From Vicia villosa (taxonomy: Eukaryota > Streptophyta > Magnoliopsida > Fabales > Fabaceae), in contig NC_081181.1 of the NCBI RefSeq assembly GCF_029867415.1, positions 75,736,144 through 75,800,143 on the forward strand: a stretch of 64,000 nt of DNA, written 5' to 3'. The translations under genes were made by a program, and so were the position numbers. The notes below the pieces were generated by a model. The model worked only from the letters and a program-made list of their open reading frames with translations. It was not told the DNA's origin and searched no databases. This document shows positions 45,821-58,450 of this stretch, piece after piece. Position 1 is the stretch's first letter, and every line of letters starts with the position of its first letter.

Positions 45821-46753
45821 GCAACGAATTAAAATATATTTTGAGATGATTTCCAAATTTCAGTTTCAAAAATATGGCGCCAAGAACACAACCCTAATTT
45901 GAATTTGAAAATTCTGAAAACTAGATTGTTTTGATCAAGTGAATAGCCTATCTTGCTCGATTTTCCACAAGGAACATGATGGTATCATTTAATTTCATTT
46001 ATTTTCACTCTAAGATCATTAATTTTCTGATGAACACGAAGAACCCTAATTCTGAGTTTCAATCTGAAATCGTGTGTGTGCATGATAAGTTGCAATTGAT
46101 TGAGGGTTAATGATCCATACATATGCAGAAACAAGATGGCATGGCAGTTTTTCATTTATGATGCATGTATGATAGAGTTTGAAGTTTAAGAGAGCTTACC
46201 TTAAAAATGTCAAAACTGGAAATCGAATTCTGCAAATGAGGGATTCCAGATGTTGTTTCTTGATTTGAACACCTTCAGTGGACCTTATGGAACATGTTTG
46301 AAGTCTTGGAATGAACTGAAAACCTCTTGATCAGTTTGTGGCACCCGATCTGCAGAGCTATGGTGTGAGGATCGAATTTGATGATTTTGATGTTTCAGAT
46401 CACGGATGATGATTGGGATAGTTCATACATGGTACATGGATGGTGTTTGGATGATTAGTTTGGACAGATATGGGCCTGGATAAAAATTGGCATGATAAGT
46501 CTCATGTTATGCATATTTGGAAAGTGAGGTAGTGATTTTGAGTTTTAGGTGTTTTTGGGGTGTGTGGATGGTTCAAACACATCATATGTGATGTTTATGG
46601 TTTGTGAGAAGCATCACTTTGGTCAGAACTTGCAAGGGATGGAACTTGCATTTTCTCCTCTTTGAAACTTTATGAAACTTGTAATTCAAGAAAGAAGAGA
46701 GAAACCTATCTTTTGTGAGGTTTTGGTGTGAATTTGAATGAGGTAAGGACCTC

Positions 46754-46761
46754 TATTTATA
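46754..46761 (-). promoter_or_regulatory. TATA box of Ogre-B 3' LTR
   Basis: TATAAATA on the reverse strand in GGCCTATAAATAGAGG. It splits the LTR into a U3 of about 1.6 kb and R-U5 of about 3.4 kb, so the tRNA-like cassette is in the transcribed part. Confidence 0.7.
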
Positions 46762-48342
46762 GGCCAAGGTTTCTGAATACAAAGCTTTGCAAGTTGATCA
46801 AGAATTGGTGATTTGGCATTTGAAGATAAAATGGAATCTTTACATTTAATGCACATGGTTAAAAGTGACTAAACCATGGTTAAAACTCTAGCTTCTTATC
46901 CTCTTCCATTCTGATCTCAAATCAGAAAAATATCTCCAATTATTGCATCTATGCATCATTACTTGGATCATTTGGCAAAATGGTTCATAACTTTGGCAAA
47001 ATGACTTGAAATTTCAAGTGAAAAGTTCACTAATGTCAAAATTCAAAACCATGGCTACACTCCATATTTTTTCATGCTCTTTGACATTTTGGAAAGCTCA
47101 TATTACACACTTCAAAACCCTAGTTGAAAGTTTCTTCAAACTCTTTAAGGAAATGAGTGAAAAAGATCCATGAACTTTGAGAAAAATGAAGTTTTAAGTG
47201 AAGTTTTCACAAAGTACCAACTTTGAAGCTCCATATCTCTTAAATGGTTGATCTTATGGAAAAAAATTATATGTGTCAAAGTTGTTTATTGGATCAAAAT
47301 CTACAACTTTCATGTTGGAAGTTTTTTTCAGTTTGTAGGTGAAATTTTGAGTTATTCCCTTCCAAAGTTTGGAAAAAACCATTGAAAAACACTTAGAAAT
47401 TTTTCTAAGTATGAAAAGTCAAACTTTGACTTTTTGATTCTTGATTGATTTTCTTGATTTTTCTTGATCAAATGACTTCTCCTATCATATATTGATGATT
47501 TAAAACTTCAAAAGTCATGGTTGACCAAAATTCCCCAAAAGTCAATGGTGATTCTGTACAGTTGACTTTTTCAGACGAATCGCGTTTCTGGAGTTTTCAA
47601 ATGAAACAGGCTATCCTCACCAAATGAGTGGTATGAATGGATCATATTGAAGCATTAGAGGATATTGAGCCATGGTTTGAGTTGTGGCACCATGTCCTGA
47701 TTAAAAAGTCAGTTGTTTAGTGAATTAGGTCAAAACCCTAATTGTCGACCTGATGAAATTGATGACTGTGGACCTTGAATTGAGATGCAATTTCCATGGG
47801 ATATTGTCATAGGGATTATTTGAGGATGATTGAAACCTTTGATTGACTTCCTGGGGATTTATAGGGTTTCCCAAATGTGATCCCTGATTTCAGTCCCTGA
47901 TAGTTCAAAACCCTAATCTGATGATTTGAAATTTCACTGTTGATCAATCCTTGTGTAGGAGATGTTATGAGCCAATGGATTAGGTCAAAATTATGTACTT
48001 GGGGTCTTGAGGTCATGTCCCAAGTCATTAGGTCAAATCCTGAGCAAAAGTCAGGAGTATGCTATCTTCAGTCAAAACCCTAATCTGGTTGATTCAGAGC
48101 CTTTGAGCTTGCTGAAATGAATCTCTGAGGACCAAATGTTGATTGTTGATGAAGATAATTCTTTTGAAATGAAGGGGGAACAAAACCCTAATTGATTTGT
48201 ACTTGTACTGATGAGTGATTTCCTGATTAAACCCTGTTGAGTCACAAGTAGCAAACACAAGCTATGCAATTTGTTAGAGATGCAAATGATGCATATGCAA
48301 TGATATGAGGTGGTATCTTAGGTCAAAAATTGGGGTATGACA

Positions 48343-48355
48343 GATGCCCCTATTT
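48343..48355 (-). promoter_or_regulatory. Ogre-B polypurine tract
   Basis: Reverse strand AAATAGGGGCATC abuts the LTR start. It is identical to the Ogre-A tract. Confidence 0.85.
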
Positions 48356-50114
48356 AAGTTTCTTCAACCTGAGACATGAAGATTGAAAATCTTCGTTTTG
48401 ATAGGGTGGAAGAGACTTAAATATCAGAAGACGCGAATTTTGGACCTAAGATACCAAAATCGCGAATGATGCAAGGATATCTTTACCAAGGGATATCAAA
48501 ACTGACTCCACTGGGGACAAGAGATCGGGAAGGATGTCTCAATCCGTTTTAGGAAGAGAATCCGTTTCCTTTCTTTTCGGGAAAGCAAGTGTATGCTTCA
48601 CCGGGGAATGATAGCTTTGTAAGAAAAGCTTACCTATCGACATTACCGACTATCTGCACAGGGATAGACTTGTTAATAATGCGAAGGTGAAAGGTATGAA
48701 ACTATATTACCGACTATCAGCATGGGGATAGACATGTTAAATAATATAACCAGAACAAAAGGTTACCGACTACCAGCCTCGTGATAGTGGTTTCGAAGAC
48801 ATGATCAATTATCAGCCGAGTGATAAAATGATCCTGGAGACTTTGCTAGGGAAATTACTGGTTATTCAGCTTTGTGAACAGTAATAAGGCCCTGATTGTC
48901 AAATGGTCTTCATGATTGATTTCCTAGAGAGGAAAATCTTTTGAAAGAGACATAAGCTACTCAGATGATGAGGCTATTGCTTATTGTCTGTTTTTCGCGA
49001 CTCTGTTTGAGGAATCGGAATTTGAATCTCTGGTAAAGACAAGGTTCTATCCAAGAATGAATTGGAAAGAAATAGTCAAACAAGACTTTGCACCCACGAG
49101 GAATGAACTCGAATGGGGATTTCCTCCTTTGTTTTGAAAAGGAGAAACTAAAGCAACCTTCTTCCACGAGGAATGATCTCAGTGGGGAACTGGAGAAACA
49201 AGATGTTCTTTCTGCTTATGGGTGACAATCTATTTGGAGAGATGACACGCCCATACTTGTTTCTTTTTTCTTTTTTCTTTTTCTCTCTTTTTTTCTCTTG
49301 GGACAGATATATCCTGAACAAGTAATTTCGAAGAAAACACTGAAAAATGCAAGAATGCATAAATGATGTAAATATGTATGAATGATGAATGTCATGAATG
49401 TAGCATGCATACTGACAATACTGACAGACAAAGAAGTATATACTGGAGAGGGACCGATGTCGCAATACAACCAGATACTCGGCAAATGTTCTTCAACACG
49501 GTGTAGATAACACAGGTGATGAATGGTGTTGCGTGTTTTCAACTTCTTTGGGGAAGATAAGCATCTCTTCTCATTGAGACGGAAGAATCTTTTCACTGGA
49601 GATGGAAAATCTTCGTCACTGGGGATAGAAGAGCCTCTTCACTGGGGATAGAAGAGCTTCGTCCTATGGAGATAGCTGTTGATGTTCCTTCTGTTGTTCA
49701 CAACTCAAAGGAAAGTTTCGCTTTTATTTTGAAAAAGTGAAGTAAATTCATTTAAAACTTTTTTTCATTTTTTTTTCAAAAGTGAATAACACAATTAAAG
49801 CGTCATTTTGTAAGCTAAAAGAAATTAGAGATTGCAAACAAATGGGCACAAGGCTCAAATTTATTTAATAGGATGGAAATCAGCTAAAGGCGTGATTCCA
49901 TGGAGTATTTACAAAAGTTGGAAATGGTAATTATGCGGAAAAGGCTACATTGAAAGCAATAACCATTATTCCCTCTAACAACTTTGAGTTCCAACTGTGC
50001 TTGTTGCTTCAGATTGGCGATGATTTGATTGAAGATCCTTTGATGAAAAAGACTCCTCAGGTGACGAAGTATGGACTGATGCAGTTACTTTGTCATAAAT
50101 CCCTAATTTTTGCC
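48356..50114 (-). other. Ogre-B 3' noncoding region with repeat arrays
   Basis: No real ORF; apparent frames in 49148-49596 are low-complexity. It contains an array of hairpins of the CTATC..GATAG type (48650-48884), a GGGGATAGAAGAG repeat near 49600-49680 and poly-T stretches. Unlike coding parts, it differs strongly in content from the Ogre-A counterpart. Confidence 0.75.
48650..48884 (-). repeat. Five stem-loops in Ogre-B 3' noncoding region
   Basis: Stems at 48650-48667 and 48714-48731 (CTATC/GATAG), 48769-48788 (ACTATC/GGTAGT in sense, with a wobble), 48809-48826 (TTATC/GATAA) and 48855-48884 (TTACTG/CAGTAA). Most loops contain CAGC on the plus strand. Units are about 40-65 bp apart. 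Confidence 0.65.
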
Positions 50115-50259
50115 TAGATTGCCCTTTCAGGTTTTCAATCTACCAGGATGAATTTTTCTGTTTATTGTCTCTAATTTTTGCCTGGACCGCCCTTTCGGGT
50201 TTTCAGTCCACCGAGACGCTCATTTTTGCCTAAGTCGCCCTTTGCGGGTTTTCGACTTA
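50115..50259 (-). other. Three-hairpin cluster after Ogre-B pol
   Basis: Stem-loops at 50231-50259, 50183-50210 and 50115-50142 in sense order, the first about 24 bases after the pol stop. Sense stems are TAAGTCG/CGACTTA, TGGACTG/CGGTCCA and TAGATTG/CAATCTA. Each encloses AAAA plus an inner stem closed by GCAAA or GAAA. They align one-to-one with 3449-3598 in Ogre-A. Confidence 0.8.
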
Positions 50260-50282
50260 CCGAGCTGTTCTTTTGTTCTTTT

Positions 50283-53200
50283 TTAGACAAAGTATTTCTT
50301 GACTGCATCAGCATTCACAGGATGTGGGAGTTCATCACCATCCATGGTTGCAAGAGTCATGGCGCCGCCAGAAAATGTTCTTTTGACAACATACGGGCCT
50401 TCGTAATTAGGAGACCATTTGCCCCTAGAGTCTGGTTGAAAAGACAAGATCTTTTTAAGCACGAGGTCGCCTTCTCGAAATTCACGAGGTCGAACCTTTT
50501 TGTTGAAAGCTTGTTTCATCCTTGCTTGGTATAACTGTCCATGACATAGAGCAGTCATACGTTTTTCTTCGATTAAGTTCAACTGATCGTATCTGCTTTG
50601 ACACCATTCAGCCTCTGATAACTTAGTCTCCATGAGGACTCTCATTGATGGTATTTCGACTTCTACGGGGAGCACAGCTTCCATGCCATATACTAGAGAA
50701 AAGGGAGTTGCCCCTGTTGAAGTACGCACTGAAGTACGGTACCCATGTAAAGCAAATGGCAGCATTTCGTGCCAGTCTTTGTAAGTGACGACCATTTTCT
50801 GGACGATCTTCTTAATGTTCTTGTTAGCAGCTTCAACGGCGCCATTCATTTTTGGTCTGTAAGGAGAAGAGTTATGATGCTCAATCTTGAATTCCTCACA
50901 TAATTCTTTCATCATCTTGTTGTTCAAGTTTGAACCATTGTCAGTAATGATCTTACTGGGAATACCATATCGGCAAATGATGTTATTCTTGATGAACCTC
51001 ACAACCACTTGTCTTGTAACATTGGCATAAGATGCTGCTTCGACCCATTTGGTGAAGTAATCAATTGCCACTAAGATGAAACGATGACCGTTTGAAGCTT
51101 TCGGTTCGATCATTCTGATCATGTCGATACCCCACATGGAAAAAGGCCACGGAGATGATAGAACGTTGAGTAGAGTCGGTGGTACATGGATCTTATCTGC
51201 GTAGATTTGGCACTTGTGACATCTTTTCACGTGTTTATAACAATCAGATTCCATTGTCAACCAATAGTATCCTGCTCTTAAGATCTTCTTGGACATTGCA
51301 TGCCCGTTTGAATGAGTTCCAAAGGACCCTTCATGCACTTCATGCATTAACATGTCTGCTTCGTGTCAATCCTCGCATCTGAGCAAAACCATGTCGAAAT
51401 TTCTTTTGTATAGCACATCTCCGTTCAGGAAGAAACTGCCAGAAAGTCTCCTTAGAGTTTTCTTATCTTTGTTTGATGCCCCAAGTGGGTACTCTTGAGT
51501 TTGAAGGAAGCGTTTGATGTCGTGGAACCACGGTTTATCATCGATGACTGCTTCAGTTGCAAACACATAGGCGGGCCTTTCAAGGCGCGTAATTCTGACT
51601 GTAGGCATATCATTCCAGTGATTAACTTTGAACATGGAAGATAGAGTAGCCAAGGCGTCTGCCATTCGATTCTGATCTCGAGGTATATGATGCAATTCAA
51701 CCTTGTTGAAGAAAGTCAACAGACGTCTTGCATAATCTCTGTAAGGAATCAAGCCAGGGTGATAAGTTTCCCACTTGTCTTTGATTTGGTTGATCACGAG
51801 GGCTGAATCTCCATATATGTTTAGGATTTTGATCCTTAAGTCAATGGCTTCTTCGAGACCCATGATACAAGCTTCATATTCTGCGATGTTGTTGGTGCAA
51901 TCAAATAGCAATCTGGCGGAGAACGGGATATGAGTACCCTTGGGAGTGATGATGATTGCCCCAATTCCATTGCCAAAAGTGTTTACTGCTCCATCGAAAA
52001 TTAGGCCCCATCTTGATCCGGGCTCAGGACCTTCTTCAGGTAATGGTTCGTCACAATCTTTCATCTTCAAGTACATGACATCTTCATCAGGAAAGTCAAA
52101 CTTGAGAGATTGATATTCATTAATTGGTTGATGCGCCAAATGATCGGCGAGAACGCTTCCTTTGACCGCTTTTTGAGCACGGTATTCAATGTCATATTCG
52201 GATAACAGCATTTGCCATCGGGCAATCCTTCCTGTTAATGCAGGCTTTTCAAAGACATACTTGATCGGATCCATTCTGGAGATTAACCAAGTAGTATTGT
52301 TGATCATGTATTGGCGGAGACGTTTTGAAGCCCAAGCCAAAGCACAACACGTTTTTTCGAGCATGGAGTAACGAGACTCACAGTCTGTGAATTTCTTACT
52401 CAAGTAATAGATGGCATGTTCCTTCTTACCGGTTTCATCTTGCTGTCCAAGCATACAACCCATGGATTCTTCCAACACAGTAAGGTACATGATTAATGGT
52501 CTTCCTTCAACTGGAGGAATCAGTATTGGTGGTTCTAACAGGTATTCTTTGATACTGTCGAACGCTTTTTGGCAATCTTCAGTCCATACGACCCCTTGAT
52601 CTTTGCGGAGAAGCTTGAAAATCGGCCCACAAGTAGCAGTCATTTGAGAGATGAATCTGGAGATATAGTTCAATCGTCCGAGAAATCCTCTTACTTGTTT
52701 TTCAGTTTTTGGTGCAGGCATCTCTTGAATAGCTCTGACTTTGTCGGGATCTACTTCAATACCTCTTTGGCTGACAATGAAACCCAAGAGTTTTCCAGAT
52801 CTAACCCCAAAAGTACATTTGTTAGGATTCAAGCGAAGCTGATATTTCCTTAGTCGTTGAAACAACTTCAACAGGTATTCAATATGTTCTTCTTCTGTGC
52901 TGGACTTGGCTATCATGTCGTCCACATAAACTTCTATTTCTTTATGCATCATGTCATGAAAGAGAGTAGTCATTGCCCTTTGGTAAGTTGCGCCTGCATT
53001 CTTTAATCCAAATGGCATCACTTTGTAGCAAAATGTACCCCATGGGGTGATGAAAGATGTCTTCTCCATGTCTTCAGGAGCCATCTTAATCTGATTATAG
53101 CCGGAGAAACCGTCCATGAAGGAAAAGACGTTGAACTTAGCGGTGTTATCAACCAGCATGTCAATATGTGGTAATGGAAATTCATCTTTTGGACTAGCCT

Positions 53201-53748
53201 TGTTCAAGTCACGGTAGTCAACACACATTCTGACTTTGCCATCTTTCTTCGGAACTGGCACTATGTTAGCCAACCATTGAGGATACTCAGAGGTGACAAG
53301 AAAACCTGCGTCGAGTTGCTTTTGAACTTCCACTTTGATCTTGTTAGCCATATCAGGGTGAGTCCTTCGTAATTTCTGCTTAACTGGCGAACATTCTGGC
53401 TTCAATGGCAAGTAATGCTGAACAATATTGGTATCCAACCCAGGCATGTCTTGGTAGGACCAGGCAAACACGTCAACATATTCTTTGAGAAGGTCTGTCA
53501 ACTTACTCTTGATATCAGCATCAAGCAGCGATCCAATGGTCACTTCTTTTTTGTCTTCTTCAGAACCCAAGTTGATCTTTTCTAAAGGCTCTTTGTGAGG
53601 CAGAATGGCTCTTTCCTCGTGCTTAAGTAATCGAGAGATCTCGTCCGGGATCTCCTCTTCTTCCTCTTCTTCGGCTTCGAACACAGGAAACTCAAAGTTG
53701 GGAGAGGGCATAGGGTTATTGCATTCAATGGGTTTATCAATAGTAAAT
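50283..53748 (-). pseudogene. pol: Ogre-B pol (exon 2): RT, RNase H, archaeal-type RNase H, integrase
   Basis: Begins at the predicted splice acceptor (KFTIDKPIE after joining). An acidic linker leads into RT, with FMDGFSGYNQIK and YVDD at 52917-52928. RNase H follows (SMGCMLGQQDE, KKFTDCESRYS), then the second RNase H (LIFDGAVNTFGNG, NNIAEYEACIMGL), typical of the Tat/Ogre lineage. Integrase follows with a zinc domain (HEGSFGTHSNGH...CHKC), a core (GIDMI, ITDNGSN, RPKMNGAVEAANKN) and a C-terminal tail. The only lesion seen is a TGA at 51366-51368, probably from CGA. About 1150 codons. Confidence 0.94.
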
Positions 53749-54105
53749 CTGCACATGTGATTTATATTTATTTCAGAAATTTTATGAATGCAGGAGTGTA
53801 TGCAGATTTTTTGAAAAGTTTTTTTTTTTTTTATTTATTTTGGTTTTTTAGGATTACCATTTCCAGAAAAAGCAAAAATAAAACATATAATGTAGGGAAT
53901 TCAAAATGACACTTTATTTATGATTCATTTTTTAAACAAAGCCCTAAACACAAACTCATTTGTCTTGGGCAGGACAAAGAGGGAAACCCTTAAAACAAAG
54001 CCCTATACACAAAGTTATTTGGGCGGAACATTAAAAGCAAAGCCCTATAAAACATCTCTCTGCTTTGGGCAAGGCAGGAGGTCAAAATAACAGCGAGGTG
54101 ATTAC
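53749..54105 (-). other. Predicted Ogre intron between protease and RT (357 nt)
   Basis: Reverse strand: donor AAA/GTAATC at 54105 and acceptor TGTGCAG at 53749. The sequence is AT-rich with several stops, including TAA directly at the donor. Splicing joins AA of the last pro codon to A of the next, keeping frame into pol. A spliced intron at this place is a documented Ogre hallmark. Confidence 0.78.
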
Positions 54106-57100
54106 TTTGAGCGGCGAACAACATTCGGAACGTCGACAGCCTTCCAGTAGCAACGAACTCCTATGTGTATTATGTATTCAGGAAAATTTCCCTCGGAATT
54201 ATCTTCAGTATTGACATTGACCGCTGGTCGAGCAGGATTTGAAGGTCCTGGTTTGTCACCCTTGTTCTTTGTAGAGTTGAAACGGTCTTCTTCTATTTCT
54301 TGAAGAGCATAAGACGAGTCACAATCTTCAGAATTTTCAGGATGTATTTCCCAGTCTTCAGGATGAAGAGACTCATTGTCAGAGACACTTTCTGAGTCAG
54401 TTGCGGGACCATCTTCCCCTTCATCTTCAAAAATGGCATTTATGTGATAATAACCATCTTCAGGATTATAAACCTTGGTAGATGCGTTGAAGCTGAAATC
54501 TTCAGTAATTTCAGGCTGCTGAGAAAATTGAGAGCATTGGTAAGCCTCTTCTGGTTGACTATTATATTCAAAGGAATCTCCCCATCCAGTTGGTTGGATA
54601 TCTTCAATCGCAACCTTTGAACTTTCAGGTGCAGTGTATTTCACCATATAATCAAATTTTCCACTTGGTTGTCCCAAGGTGTCCCAGATCTCTGCAGGAA
54701 CAGGCTCAATTTCTTTGCCTTTAGTTTTCTCATATGGTTCTTCCTGAGATATATATCCCGAGTCATTGAGATAACCCTTCCATTCTTCTTCAGGATCAGG
54801 TAGACCCTCTTCAATGCATTCTTCGATAAGGACATTAACCTCTTGAGGAATTGGGTTAAGGAATCCTCCACTAATGAATGTTTCTTTGATCGGACGAAGA
54901 GTTTCATCCTTCTTAGTGCAGTTTGAGAATATTGGTGAACATCCGAGACCTGCTCTAGTTTCATTCTTGGTGGGGATCACAACTTGCCCCCAGCCAGTGG
55001 TAGTTCCATCTTTCACTACTTTTACCGCCTCTTTGTAAGAAGAGATCGATGCTTTCTTCTTGGAAGACTCGTCTTCTAAAGAGAGACCTTGGAACTGCGT
55101 TCCTTCCACATCATCAGCACCAATGAAAGAGAAATTGGATAAATGGCTCACCATCAAGGCTTGTTCTCCACTTATTGTTACCAATTTTCCATTTGTTACA
55201 AATTTTAACTTTTGGTGGAGCGTAGAAGTTACTGCCCCTGCCTCATGGATCCATGGTCGTCCTAACAGACAGCTATACGCAGCTTGGATGTCCATGACCT
55301 GGAAGGTGATTTGAAATGTATGTGGACCAATTGTCATGGGAAGGTTGACTTCGCCGATAACAGATTTTCGCGATCCATCAAATGCTTTGACAACTACACC
55401 ACTGAACTTCATAGGCATTCATTGGTAAGACAAGCGAGCAAGAGTCGTCTTTGGCATCACATTCAAGGAAGATCCGGTATCTACTAGCACATTTGACAAA
55501 GAGTCTGACTGACAGTTCATAGAAATGTGCAAAGCAAGATTGTGATTTTTACCCTCCTCGGGGAGTTCTTCATCACAGAAGCTTAAATTGTTACAAGCTG
55601 TTATGTTGGCTATTATCCCATCAAAGTGATCAACAGTCACATCATGATCTACAAAAGCTTGATCCAAGACCTTCATCAGGGCTTCCCTGTGGGCTTCTGA
55701 GTTTAAAAGCAATGAAAGTATCGAGATCTTCGAAGGAGTCTGCATAAGCTGATCCACAATCTTGTATTCACTTCTTTTGATAAGTTTCAAAATTTCATCA
55801 AAGTCAGGATTCACATTGGTTCCACTGGATTGACCAACATCAGTGCTTGTATTACTGACAGGAGTTTCCACAGGATTTCCCACTGGTGTATCAATAGGAT
55901 TTTGTCCGGTTGTAGGAACAACAGGCTGCTTTGGAGGTAGCGGAGTATACACACGTCCACTTCTTGTTACACGACTTACATCAGCAATGTTTACAACAGA
56001 TGAGAGAGTAGGCAAAGGAACTTCTTGTCCATCTTTTATCATTGTAGCATTGTAGTTGTATGGAACTGCCTTGTCAGAGTCACAAGGAACAGGTCCAGGT
56101 AGACAAATGATCAAAGGAGCAATAGGAACCTTCGGCTTGTTGTAAGTAACTTCCATGCGCTCAGGCATGTTGAAATGAGGAACGATGATGTTAACTTTAG
56201 GCATTTCCGAGTTGATATCTGAGACTAAAAGCTCATGCGGATAACATCCTATCATGTTAACTTCATTTTCATCCCTATTTCTGTAGATCTGAATAGTACC
56301 ATTATCCAACAGTACTTGGAGATCTCTTCTCACAATCGAACATCCATGAGGATCTACACAACATATGCTACAGGAACCGTAGTGATGCATGCGGAAATTT
56401 TGCCCTTGACAGAGAGTGGCGTGCATTTGTACCAAATCGGCTCTTGAGAAGTTGATATTATAGACTCGGTATGGACCAGGACATCCGTACACCATGTTCA
56501 CAACATGCCCTCCATGATTGGGCAGCGGACTTGCATGCACATTAGGATTCAAATTTCTGAAAGAGAGGAGATTAGATCTAACCAACCTCTGAACTTCATA
56601 TTTCAAAGCTATGCAATGCTCAAGATCATGGCCAGGTGCTCCTTGATGATAAGGGCATGAGACCTCAGCTTTGTACCACCATGGGAGTTTCTCAGGTACG
56701 GGTGGTGGTGCTTTAGTTTGAACAAGGCCTCTTTCAATCAAAGCAGGGTACAATTCTGTGTAAGTCATTGGAATCGGATCAAACTGTGGAGCTCTTTGCA
56801 CACGATTCTGATTATTGTTAAACTGCTGAGCCTGTGGTCGAGGCTGTTGTTGTTGAAACTGCGGAGTAAACCCCGGATTCGATGCTGTATTAACAACTGG
56901 CGCAATAGCAGCTACCTGTCGTTGACGATTGACATTTCCTTTTGGCCTCCCTTGGGATACCATGTCAACACTTTGTTCCTTCTTCTTTGGGAAACCACTT
57001 CCAAACTTTTTGGTTCCGCTTGAAGATCCACCTTCTTTAGTTAGACGTCCGGTTCGGACTCCTTCTTCTAGACGCATCCCCATGTTTACCATTTCGGTGA

Positions 57101-58121
57101 AATCACTTGGAGCACTAGCAATCATGCGTTCATAATAAAACGGACTAAGAGTATTCAAGAAGATCTTTGTCATCTCTTTCTCTTTTAACGGTGGATTAAT
57201 CTGAGCAGCAGTTTCTCTCCATCGTTGGGCAGACTCTTTGAAAGCTTCATGGTCTTTCTGAGCCATGGATCGAAGCTGATCTCTGTCTGGAGCCATATCC
57301 GAGTTATACTTGTATTGTCGGACAAAGGCCTCACCTAGGTCATTGAATGTTCGAATATTAGTGCTATCCAAGCCCGTGTACCACTTCAGTGCGGCACCAG
57401 TTAAACTGTCTTGAAAGTAATGGATAAGCAACTGATGATTATCTGCATAAGTAGACATCTTCCTGGCATACATCACAAGATGGCTTTGTGGACAAGAACT
57501 ACCTTTGTACTTTTCAAAGTCAGGGACCTTGAATTTAGCAGGTATTTGTACACTGGGAACCAAACATAGCTCCTGGGCATTCTTTCCAAACAAATCTTTT
57601 CCACGGATAGCTTTAACTTCCAACTGCATCTTGTTAAACTGCTCTTGGAGATCTTCCACAAGGTTACGCTGATTTATGCTATCATCCTGATCATGATAAA
57701 TCTCATTGCCACCATAAGGAACAGTGTGAACCGTAGGGGTCGGAACTGTCATAGTGGGTTGAGAAAGTGCCATAGTGATTTGGGAAAAAGTTACCCCTGA
57801 ATGTGGAATAAACGCCGAACCCTGTGCAGCAGGCGCTTCAGTTGTAGCTGTTTGAACCCCAGAGACATTATGGCGGAAACCTGTACCGAAGCTGAAAGGC
57901 GGGCCCCAACCTTCTGGCATGGAGAAAGATGGAATACCGAATGCAACTGTAGAAACCGGAGTAGTGACTTCAGATGTTACCGTCGCTTGACTGTTGGGTG
58001 GCGGCGGCTGATTCTGTGCGGCCATTAAGGAGTCAACCAGAGTAGTGAGACTTTCCAACTTTTCCTGAAGGGTGGTCACTGTACCACGAAGCTCAATATT
58101 CTCTTGTTCAGAGTGTTCCAT
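54106..58121 (-). pseudogene. gag: Ogre-B gag-protease (exon 1)
   Basis: ATG at 58121. Residues 1-38 form a coiled coil. The gag core is about residues 190-355 (FKVPDFEKYKG, AALKWYTGL). A histidine/cysteine motif CPYHQGAPGHDLEHC is at about 489-503, with a second cysteine cluster after it. A long linker with TRSGRVY follows, then the aspartic protease LVDTGSSLNVMP with DTGSS at 55467-55481. A TGA at 55419-55421 breaks the frame inside the protease, likely from GGA. It then continues through LLGRPWIHEAGA to the intron donor. The acidic C-terminal part leads into pol after splicing. Confidence 0.93.
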
Positions 58122-58450
58122 TACTCTTCTTCTGTTCGAACGAGTATTGTATCTGTGATCTGATTGCGAGCGCGGTCGAGAAACTTTGAGACGCGACAGC
58201 TTGACGATCTATTGGAGAAAGATCCAAAAGATGAGACTCTATACAACAGACTCGATATGCAGAATGATGCATGCAAAAAAAAGAAATTTATGATTTTTCC
58301 AAATATTTTAAAGATTATTTCCTTGCAAACATTTGAACACAAACAAATCTTTTATTCATTCATTTTTTTTTATTGCAATAATGGGAAATGTTACAACATT
58401 GGAGCGTAGCTCCTTACAAAAGCAAATGAAAAATAAAAAGCTAAACAATC
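58122..58450 (-). other. Spacer between Ogre-B ORF1 and gag
   Basis: About 330 bp, AT-rich in the middle. No ORF and no clear motif. Confidence 0.6.

Larger units (their letters stand above)
43326..48342 (-). repeat. Ogre-B 3' LTR
   Basis: 5017 bp. On the reverse strand it begins TGTCATACCCC and ends CGACA. It contains a TATA box (46754-46761), a tRNA-like cassette (45727-45820) and several tandem arrays. The five bases to the left, AAACT (43321-43325), should be the target duplication, but its partner lies outside the window. Confidence 0.95.

Noticed and set aside
49148..49596. Two overlapping open frames of 105 and 126 codons in the Ogre-B 3' region (reverse strand)
   Set aside because: Sequence is low-complexity (poly T/C and lysine runs), has no family resemblance, and lies in a hypervariable noncoding region.
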